In this document: piece by piece, positions 15,626 through 21,709 of the stretch | Layout: every line of letters starts with the position of its first letter | Numbering within the stretch: position 1 is the first letter of the stretch | Source: an uncultured Collinsella sp. | GTDB lineage: Bacteria; Actinomycetota; Coriobacteriia; Coriobacteriales; Coriobacteriaceae | Assembly (NCBI GenBank): GCA_902472315.1 | Contig: CABRNM010000015.1 | Coordinates: 1-39,122 of the forward strand | Direction: 5' to 3' | DNA: 39,122 nt | Translations under genes and position numbers: made by a program | Notes under the pieces: model-generated | What the model was told of the DNA's origin: nothing | Seen by the model: only the letters and a program-made list of their open reading frames with translations | The model's database searches: none

Positions 15626-17008
15626 GAGCTCCGCGCTTTCGGCTCCGTTGATATGGAGGTCGCGCTCGTAGAAGGCGGTGAGGGCGCGGATGGCGTACAT
15701 CACGTCGCGTACGCCGCCGGTCTCGTAGCTTGAGTGCATGGCCAGCTGCGGCAGGCCCACGTCCACGGCATGCATGCTCGCCTGCATATTGGACAGGTTG
15801 CCGAGTGTGGAGCCTCCGGCCATATCGCTCTTGTTGGCGAAGGCCTGTGTGGGTACGTCGGCGTCATCGCAGATGGCCTGGAACACCGCGCGGCTAAAGG
15901 CATCGGTGCAGTAGTGCTGGTTGGCGGCTTCCTTAATGACGATGCCGCCGTTGAGCACAACCTGGTTGCGGGCATCGCACTTCTCGGCGTGGTTGGGATG
16001 CACGGCATGCGCGTTGTCGCAGCTCACAAGCATCGAGGCGGCAAGTGCGCGATGGTACGACTCGTCGTCAAAGCCCAGCGATCCGTTGATGCGGCGCAGC
16101 GCGTCGGCCAAGAACGTCGACATGGCGCCCTGCTTGGTCTCGGAGCCAACCTCCTCGTTATCAAAGCAGCAGAAGACCGAGATGTCATGCGCATTCTCGG
16201 CACCCAAAAATGCCTGCAGCGAGGTATAGGCGCAGGCCAGGTCGTCAAGCTTGGGCGTCGAGATAAACTCGTCGGCCCAGCCCCAAATGCGCGCATCCTG
16301 ACGATTGACCAGGAACAGGTCGCGACCCAGAATCTGCTCGGGCTCAACGTCCAGTTCGTCAGCGATCAGTGCGTCAAAATCTCCCTGTTTAAGCTCGCCG
16401 ACGCTGATGAGCGGGCACAGGTCGACGGCTCGGTTGGGAGCAAAGCCCTCGTTAACGCCGCGGTTCATGTGGATGGCAAGGCTCGGAATGATAGCGACCT
16501 CGCGCTCGGTAGCAAGCAGGCGGCTCTCGATACGGTCGCCCTCGCGCACCAGTACGCGGCCCGCGAGCGCCAGCGGGCGATCGAACCAAGTGTAGTCGAT
16601 CATGCCGCCGTAGGCCTCGATGTTCAGACGCAGCGTCTCGCCCGCACCGTCAAGTTCGGGCACGGCCTTGACCTTAAACGTCGGAGAATCGCTGTGCGAC
16701 GCCGTGAGCTGAAAATGATAGTCACCGGCAACACCGTCCTCGCCCCACGTCGCGGCCAGGTCCTCGCCCACCTTAAAGGCAACAACGCTCGAGGTGTTGC
16801 GCTGCGTGTAATAACGCCCGCCCGGCTCGATGTCCCACGCCGCATTCTCGGGCAGGTAGGTAAAGCCCGCCTCGTCGAGCTCGGCCATAATGGTCGCCGC
16901 CGTATGGAACATGCTGGGGCATGCCTCGATAAAGTCGATAAGGTCGTTGGCGGCCTCGATATCATCGGCCGTCACATGCGCGCGCTCGGGCGTTTCCTGA
17001 TCCGTCAT
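15623..17008 (-). CDS. M18 family aminopeptidase
   Basis: This 461-residue cytoplasmic metallopeptidase removes N-terminal residues, typically acidic or neutral. Zinc ligands of family M18 are visible: His in LTASHSDSPTFKVK, Asp and Glu in CCFDNEEVGSETKQGAM, Asp in DNAHAVHPNHAEKCD and the late His in LAMHSSYETGG. FIEACPSMFHTAATIMAELDEAGF is the usual N-terminal helix. The ATG at 17008 follows AAAGGGGAG; longer in-frame starts up to 17119 have no such site. The gene diverges from the Ntn amidase and ends at a copy of the dispersed hairpin. Confidence 0.92.
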   Translation of the reverse strand: MTDQETPERAHVTADDIEAANDLIDFIEACPSMFHTAATIMAELDEAGFTYLPENAAWDIEPGGRYYTQRNTSSVVAFKVGEDLAATWGEDGVAGDYHFQLTASHSDSPTFKVKAVPELDGAGETLRLNIEAYGGMIDYTWFDRPLALAGRVLVREGDRIESRLLATEREVAIIPSLAIHMNRGVNEGFAPNRAVDLCPLISVGELKQGDFDALIADELDVEPEQILGRDLFLVNRQDARIWGWADEFISTPKLDDLACAYTSLQAFLGAENAHDISVFCCFDNEEVGSETKQGAMSTFLADALRRINGSLGFDDESYHRALAASMLVSCDNAHAVHPNHAEKCDARNQVVLNGGIVIKEAANQHYCTDAFSRAVFQAICDDADVPTQAFANKSDMAGGSTLGNLSNMQASMHAVDVGLPQLAMHSSYETGGVRDVMYAIRALTAFYERDLHINGAESAEL

Positions 17009-17169
17009 GCTCTCCCCTTTCGCTGGGTTGATGGTCCCCTCCAGCATACCCCGCCACGCCAGCGCCGCACTCTTCATTCCGTGCTTAATTCCGCGCCACT
17101 CACCAAGTTGAGCCATCATGCCCGCGCTCCTTTTGCGACAATTGCGCTAACAGGACGAGAGGAGCCGTC

Positions 17170-18255
17170 ATGAAGCCACGTAACATTGCCATCACCTGCG
17201 GTGTCGCGGGAGTCGCCGTCGGCCTTGCCGCTGCCACCGGTATCGTTTATCACAAGCAAATCAAGTCCGCCGCGTCGCTCAAACGCTTGACCGGCTACGC
17301 GGATGGCTATGACCTGTACGCAATCGACATCGCCTACGACTACGATCTCGATCGCATCATCGCCGCTGGCGTGCGCGACGACCAGGCCTACATCGATGCC
17401 GTGGTGGCGCAGGTGCTGCCCGGTGTGCCGGCACATGTCCAGGCGCCCCAGTTTGCCTGCAGCGCTTTTGTCGCCGTAGATGCCGAAGGCCGCGTGCGCA
17501 CCGGTCGCAATTACGACTTTAAGGACGACACCTCGGCGCTGCTGGTGCGCAATCACCCACGCGGCGGCTATGCTTCCATCGGGCTTGCCGCCCTTAACAA
17601 CCTGGGCGATAACACTCCACTTGACTCCGTCGCCGGACGCGCCGCGGCACTCATGGGCCCGTTTGCCCAGCTCGACGGTGTTAACGAATGCGGCGTGTTC
17701 ATTGCCGTACTCACCCTGGATTCCAAGCCCTGTGACCAGGACACGCAACGGCCCGTCATCAACACCTCGCTCGCCATCCGTCTGGTGCTCGACCGTGCCG
17801 CCACCACGCAAGAAGCTGTCGACCTGCTTTTCGCCTACGACATGCACGCCATGGCAGGACGCGATTACCACTTCTTTATCAACGACGCCGCCGGTGACGC
17901 GCGCGTAGTAGAATGGGACCCGCGCGATCCGGACCGCGCTTTCAAAGCGACTCCTGTACGCCAGGTTACGAACTTCTACGCCTGCTATGACGACGAAGTG
18001 CTGTCCAACCAAAAGAATGGCGAGCTGGGCCATGGTAAAGAGCGCGCCGTCGCAATCGCCGATGTTCTTGACGCCCATGTCGGTGCCCAGGACGAAACGA
18101 TTGTCTGGGAAGCCCTACGCGCTGCGGCGCAAGAGCCCAATCCGGAAGACATCACCAGCAACACGCAGTGGTCGGTCATCTTTGACAATACCGAGCCCGC
18201 TGCCGCCATCACGCTGCGCCGTCACTGGAGCGACGTCGACGCCTTCGCACTGTAA
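17170..18255 (+). CDS. Membrane-anchored Ntn hydrolase, choloylglycine hydrolase / C45 acyltransferase-like
   Basis: The 361-residue protein has a hydrophobic N-terminus (about 8-27), so it is probably anchored with its catalytic domain outside. The Ntn-type nucleophile is C97 in QFACSAFVAVDAEGRVRTGRNYDF. The CSAF start and the following Arg and Asp in GRNYDF match the linear amide C-N hydrolase superfamily, which includes bile salt hydrolases, penicillin V acylases and isopenicillin acyltransferases. VNECGVFIAVL and HFFINDAAGDARVVEWDP are later conserved blocks. If the family mechanism holds, the chain is cut before C97 to expose the amine. GAGAGGAG precedes the ATG. The substrate is not deducible; bile salts or N-acyl amides are possibilities only. 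Confidence 0.8.
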   Translation: MKPRNIAITCGVAGVAVGLAAATGIVYHKQIKSAASLKRLTGYADGYDLYAIDIAYDYDLDRIIAAGVRDDQAYIDAVVAQVLPGVPAHVQAPQFACSAFVAVDAEGRVRTGRNYDFKDDTSALLVRNHPRGGYASIGLAALNNLGDNTPLDSVAGRAAALMGPFAQLDGVNECGVFIAVLTLDSKPCDQDTQRPVINTSLAIRLVLDRAATTQEAVDLLFAYDMHAMAGRDYHFFINDAAGDARVVEWDPRDPDRAFKATPVRQVTNFYACYDDEVLSNQKNGELGHGKERAVAIADVLDAHVGAQDETIVWEALRAAAQEPNPEDITSNTQWSVIFDNTEPAAAITLRRHWSDVDAFAL

Positions 18256-18324
18256 GGAGCTGGCACCGTCGTCCTTACGCCCGCCTGACGTTGTTTACAT
18301 TTCTATACGCTTGAGCTAACACGT

Positions 18325-18358
18325 TTTACCCCCGCATCAACAGTGTGCGGGGGTAAAC
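18325..18358. terminator. Strong hairpin before pfkA
   Basis: TTTACCCCCGCA pairs with TGCGGGGGTAAA around a short loop. It may end the amidase transcript or form the pfkA leader; no long U tract follows on either strand. Confidence 0.6.
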
Positions 18359-18395
18359 TTATGCGCATGTTATAACTTGCCCGGAAGGATTCACC

Positions 18396-19475
18396 ATGCT
18401 TAGGATCGGTCTTCTTACTAGTGGCGGCGACTGCCAGGCGCTCAACGCCACCATGCGCGGCATTGTCAAAACGCTTATGACCAATAGCGAAGAACCTATC
18501 GAGATTTATGGCTTTGAGGACGGCTATCAGGGCCTTATCTACAGCAGGTTCCGCGTCATGACGCCCGCCGATTTTAGCGGCATCCTCACCCGCGGCGGCA
18601 CCATCCTGGGCACGAGCCGCACACCGTTCAAGCGTCTGGATACCCCCGAGGCCGATGGTGTCGAGAAGGTGCCGGCGATGGTCCACACCTATCATAAGCT
18701 GCAGCTCGACTGCCTGTTTATGCTGGGCGGTAACGGCTCCACCAAGACCGCCAACCGCCTGCGCGAAGAGGGCCTCAACGTTATCGCGCTGCCCAAGACC
18801 ATCGATAACGACACCTGGGGCACCGAGCTGACGTTTGGCTTTACGAGCGCCATCGACGTCGCCACCAAGTGCATCGACGACATTCACACCACCGCTTCGA
18901 GCCACGGCCGCGTGTTCGTTATCGAGATCATGGGCCACAAGGTTGGCTGGATTCCACTGTACGCCGGCGTCGCGGGCGGCGCGGATGTCATCTTGATTCC
19001 CGAGATCCCCTACGACATGGATAACGTCATCAAGACCATCGAGCATCGCATGGAAACCGGCAGCCGCTTTACCATCGTGGCCGTCGCCGAGGGCGCCATC
19101 TCCAAGGAGGACGCGGCGCTGTCCAAGAAGGAGTACAAGAAGAAGCTCGCCGAGCGCACGAGCCCGTCAATCGTGTACGACATCGCCAAGGAGATCGAGG
19201 CCAAGACCGGTCGCGAGACCCGCGTCGCCATCCCCGGCCACACGCAGCGCGGCGGTCAGCCCGATGCCCAGGACCGCATCTTTGCGACCCAGTGCGGCGT
19301 CGAGGCGGCGCTCGGCTGCCTGCGCGGCGAGTTTGGCTACATGATTGCCCTGCGTGACGGCAAGATGTGCCACATGCCGCTCGAGGAGGTCGCCGGCAAG
19401 CTCAAGTTTGTCGACCCCCAGAGCGATCTGGTGCGCGAGGCCAAGGCATTGGGCATCAGCTTCGGCGACGAATAG
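18396..19475 (+). CDS. pfkA: 6-phosphofructokinase (mixed-substrate-group PFK)
   Basis: This 359-residue glycolytic enzyme phosphorylates fructose 6-phosphate. It starts LRIGLLTSGGDCQALNATMRG and carries TILGTSR, the catalytic PKTIDND (base D137, with D139) and the VIEIMGHKVGW substrate block. Against E. coli PfkA, position 104 is Gly (G114, as in ATP enzymes) but position 124 is Lys (K134, as in pyrophosphate enzymes). The usual Asp103 that helps bind Mg is Asn (N113 in GGNGS). Phosphate donor therefore cannot be assigned by the simple two-residue rule; ATP is more likely. GGAAGG precedes the ATG. The stop codon lies within a long inverted repeat. Confidence 0.92.
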   Translation: MLRIGLLTSGGDCQALNATMRGIVKTLMTNSEEPIEIYGFEDGYQGLIYSRFRVMTPADFSGILTRGGTILGTSRTPFKRLDTPEADGVEKVPAMVHTYHKLQLDCLFMLGGNGSTKTANRLREEGLNVIALPKTIDNDTWGTELTFGFTSAIDVATKCIDDIHTTASSHGRVFVIEIMGHKVGWIPLYAGVAGGADVILIPEIPYDMDNVIKTIEHRMETGSRFTIVAVAEGAISKEDAALSKKEYKKKLAERTSPSIVYDIAKEIEAKTGRETRVAIPGHTQRGGQPDAQDRIFATQCGVEAALGCLRGEFGYMIALRDGKMCHMPLEEVAGKLKFVDPQSDLVREAKALGISFGDE

Positions 19476-19626
19476 CCTCGGCCGAAATCCATCCCATCGG
19501 GCCCTCCGACCCCGCCCTACGTATTTCGATTAGGCTCCTCCCTTGACTCCGTCAAAGGTCGCCAATCGAAATCGTCGGGCGGGGTCGGAGGGCCCTGCGT
19601 TTACATACTCGCCGAGGCTATTCGTC
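19467..19626. repeat. Nested long inverted repeat spanning the pfkA stop codon
   Basis: GACGAATAGCCTCGGC (19467-19482) is exactly complementary to the arm at 19611-19626. Inside it GGGCCCTCCGACCCCGCCC (19499-19517) is exactly complementary to 19577-19595, and TTTCGATT pairs with AATCGAAA. The structure could terminate transcription, but lacks a U tract; it includes the last codons of pfkA. Confidence 0.85.
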
Positions 19627-19656
19627 TTCTTGCTGCGGGTGCCTGGTCTGAAATTA

Positions 19657-19724
19657 AGTTGCGGTGAAATAGTTCCTGCTTAGCCCGCAAATGGCTGAAT
19701 CTAGGAACTATTCCACCGCAACTT
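19657..19724. repeat. Dispersed AGTTGCGGTGATATAG hairpin, copy 2
   Basis: The arms AAGTTGCGGTGAAATAGTTC (from 19657) and GAACTATTCCACCGCAACTT (to 19724) differ from perfect pairing at one base. The loop differs from that of copy 1. Between it and 19908 the gap has no ORF, only the paired boxes described separately. Confidence 0.88.
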
Positions 19725-19789
19725 ACTGAGTGGGGCTCTTGGCTGCTACTTGCGCTGACATTTGTCCTGAAATGGCTGGTCGTTAGGGG

Positions 19790-19858
19790 TTGCTACCGGT
19801 AGTTGCGGTAGGGTTGGGGCAGATTCTAACTAGAAATGGTGGTCGCTACCGGTTGTTC
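19790..19858. promoter_or_regulatory. Paired CTACCGGT boxes upstream of the XRE regulator
   Basis: TGCTACCGGTAGTTG (19790-19804) and CGCTACCGGTTGTTC (19844-19858) share a palindromic ACCGGT core, lie 54 bases apart (about five helical turns) and are each preceded by GAAATGG. They are candidate operators for the regulator encoded from 19909; no binding evidence exists. Confidence 0.4.
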
Positions 19859-19908
19859 TCGGCATACTCGGCTCATTCGATTACGGTCACCATATGAAAG
19901 GAACTGTC

Positions 19909-20823
19909 ATGGATCTTGCGATGGCGCAGCGGCTCGTTGATCGCCGCAAGGCTGCCGGGCTTTCTCAGGAGGCGCTTGCCGCCCAGCTGGGTGTGAGTCG
20001 TCAGGCTGTCAGTAAATGGGAGCGCAGCGAATCCTCGCCCGATACCGATAACCTTATTGCGCTCGCCGCGCTGTATGGCGTGTCGCTGGATGAGTTGTTG
20101 TATGGGGAAGCGGCTAGTGACGCCGATGGCTCAGAGGACGGCAGCACCGAAACGGTGGATGAGGCTAAAGAGGTCGAAGATTCTGCCGAGCACGCCGATT
20201 GCGGCGACAAACCACTTGTCGATATTTCCCTCGCGCGCGGCATCCACGTCATTGATCCCAATAAAGGCGAGGAAGTCCATGTTGGCTGGAACGGCATCCA
20301 TGTGACCAACGAGCGCAAGGGCGAAGAGGTGCATGTGGGGCCGGACGGCGTGCATGTCGATACGCTTGAGGACGATGGACATAGCGTGCATACCAATGAC
20401 GACGGCACCGTCACCATCGACGGCGAGACGTTCTCCAGCTGGAAGGAAGCGCACGACAAGCTCGACCATCATGGCAAGCATTTCCACACCAAGGTCGGAC
20501 GTGCATGGAACAAATTCCCCTTCCCCGCACTTGTCACTCTCGCCTATCTGGTGCTCGGCATTGTCTACGGCACATGGGGCATGGGGCTTTTCCTCGTCTT
20601 TTTGGTTCCCGTCTACTACGCGATTGGTGACTTTATCGATCGACGCCATTTGTCAAAGCTCACTGAATGCGTCTATCCAGCAGCCGCCATCGCTTGGTTC
20701 CTCTACATGTGGCTCTGTTTGGGACAGCCCCATCCTGCATGGATCATCCTCATCACGATTCCCATCGTAAAGGCGCTCATGCGCTGGTGTCGCAAACAAT
20801 GGAAGTGCCGCAAACAGGCCTAA
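19909..20823 (+). CDS. XRE-family regulator with C-terminal membrane domain
   Basis: The 304-residue protein starts with a helix-turn-helix of the Cro/CI type (RLVDRRKAAGLSQEALAAQLGVSRQAVSKWERSESSPDTDNLIALAALYGVSLDELLYG, about 5-65). An acidic linker follows, then two copies of a beta-like repeat, KGEEVHVGWNGIHV and KGEEVHVGPDGVHV (about 122-153). Three or four hydrophobic segments lie from about residue 205 to 290, ending in a basic tail (RWCRKQWKCRKQA). It thus looks like a membrane-bound transcription regulator that might sense the envelope. The ATG at 19909 was chosen because AAAGGA lies 7 bases upstream. Confidence 0.85.
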   Translation: MDLAMAQRLVDRRKAAGLSQEALAAQLGVSRQAVSKWERSESSPDTDNLIALAALYGVSLDELLYGEAASDADGSEDGSTETVDEAKEVEDSAEHADCGDKPLVDISLARGIHVIDPNKGEEVHVGWNGIHVTNERKGEEVHVGPDGVHVDTLEDDGHSVHTNDDGTVTIDGETFSSWKEAHDKLDHHGKHFHTKVGRAWNKFPFPALVTLAYLVLGIVYGTWGMGLFLVFLVPVYYAIGDFIDRRHLSKLTECVYPAAAIAWFLYMWLCLGQPHPAWIILITIPIVKALMRWCRKQWKCRKQA

Positions 20824-20872
20824 ACCGCCCCAACCAGCCAGCGCCACTCATCCGACACCGCCCGCCCCTTCC

Positions 20873-20941
20873 AAGTTGCGGTGATATAGGGACTGTTTTG
20901 AGGCTCCAAAGCGCCAAACAGTCCCTATATCACCGCAACTT
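20873..20941. repeat. Dispersed AGTTGCGGTGATATAG hairpin, copy 3
   Basis: The arms at 20873-20898 and 20916-20941 are exactly complementary over 26 bases (AAGTTGCGGTGATATAGGGA then CTGTTT). The first 17 bases match copy 1; the inner part of the stem has changed on both sides in a compensating way. Confidence 0.92.
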
Positions 20942-21003
20942 ACAAACAACTGGGCCAGTTCCGGCACGGAGATTAGCATTGAGCTGACCACGCGCCAAGA
21001 AAA

Positions 21004-21143
21004 GGGCCTATTTACTACGTTTAACTCGAGAGAGCCGACCATACCTGCCTTTTTTGAAAATCGACAGGCCTTTTACCTGCGGTTTTATTTTTCGTTTTCC
21101 TGGCATGATTGAGAGTATCCAATTAAACGTAGTAGATAGGCCC
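21004..21143. repeat. Element with 23-base terminal inverted repeats
   Basis: GGGCCTATTTACTACGTTTA (from 21004) and TAAACGTAGTAGATAGGCCC (to 21143) are inverted repeats with two mismatches over 23 bases, enclosing 94 AT-richer bases without a convincing ORF. It fills much of the 448-base gap between the XRE gene and the next gene and resembles a small non-autonomous element in plan. Confidence 0.7.
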
Positions 21144-21271
21144 GTTTTGTGGCATACGACCCATTCAAGCCCAATCTCGAAGGCTAAAGAGAGCCTCTCA
21201 TCCACGCCTGCGAGCGAAAACCAAATAGAATGAAAGGCAAATGGAAAGCCCGTTTGACGAGCGGAGGACAT

Positions 21272-21592
21272 ATGCGCGACGTAGCCGAAAGCGACTGGAA
21301 GCTGTTTAAGAAAATGCTTCCTCAATGGCAAGAACGTTATATGGAAAAGCTCATCGGCCAGTACGTTGAGATGCTGAACGGCGACAGCGAAGCGTCCAGT
21401 AGATTTTGGGCACTAGAAGAGCACCTCAATAGAGACAAGCTGTCCTCAGGCGTAATTGCAAACGACATTCGCCGCAGCACAATGCACCGCGAGATAGCCA
21501 ATTTGCTTATCGACAGCGTGATCACCCTTGACGACCTTGACGGTTTTACCGAGGACATTAAGAGCTATGCGCAACACTGGATTGGCCAGTAA
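21272..21592 (+). CDS. Small conserved helical protein of unknown function
   Basis: The 106-residue protein (MRDVAESDWKLFKKMLPQWQERYMEKLIGQY...) is acidic, predicted all helical and has no signal peptide or membrane span. It resembles small conserved proteins of gut Firmicutes and Actinobacteria that share the ESDWK...WQERYM opening, RDK...G and a late TLDDLDGF block; some are labelled multidrug transporter in databases, which the sequence does not support. GGAGG lies 5 bases before the ATG. It is flanked by repeats on both sides. No function can be assigned. Confidence 0.75.
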   Translation: MRDVAESDWKLFKKMLPQWQERYMEKLIGQYVEMLNGDSEASSRFWALEEHLNRDKLSSGVIANDIRRSTMHREIANLLIDSVITLDDLDGFTEDIKSYAQHWIGQ

Positions 21593-21625
21593 GAGCACTG
21601 AACGACAGACATCCCCAGCAAAACG

Positions 21626-21666
21626 GGGCAAACGCCGGATCGCCCGTAGGTGTCCGGCGTTTGCCC
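21626..21666 (+). terminator. Hairpin terminator after the small helical protein gene
   Basis: GGGCAAACGCCGG pairs exactly with CCGGCGTTTGCCC. Its right arm overlaps the start of dispersed repeat copy D. Confidence 0.8.
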
Positions 21667-21709
21667 AGATAAAACCTGCCAAAATAAACCTGTCCCTTTT
21701 TGGCAGGTT
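21659..21709 (+). repeat. Dispersed CCTGCCAAAA hairpin repeat, copy D
   Basis: GTTTGCCCAGATAAAACC, TGCCAAAATAAACCTGTCCC and TTTTTGGCAGGTT almost match copy A. It ends in the stop codon of the convergent FtsX-type gene, as copy C does for the aminopeptidase gene. Confidence 0.88.

Noticed and set aside
15734..17173. Plus-strand ORF of 479 codons over the M18 aminopeptidase
   Set aside because: Shadow frame; the minus-strand product has all metal ligands of the family.
21008..21331. Minus-strand ORF of 107 codons across the 21004 element
   Set aside because: It overlaps both inverted ends and the following gene's start, with no recognisable domain or ribosome binding site.
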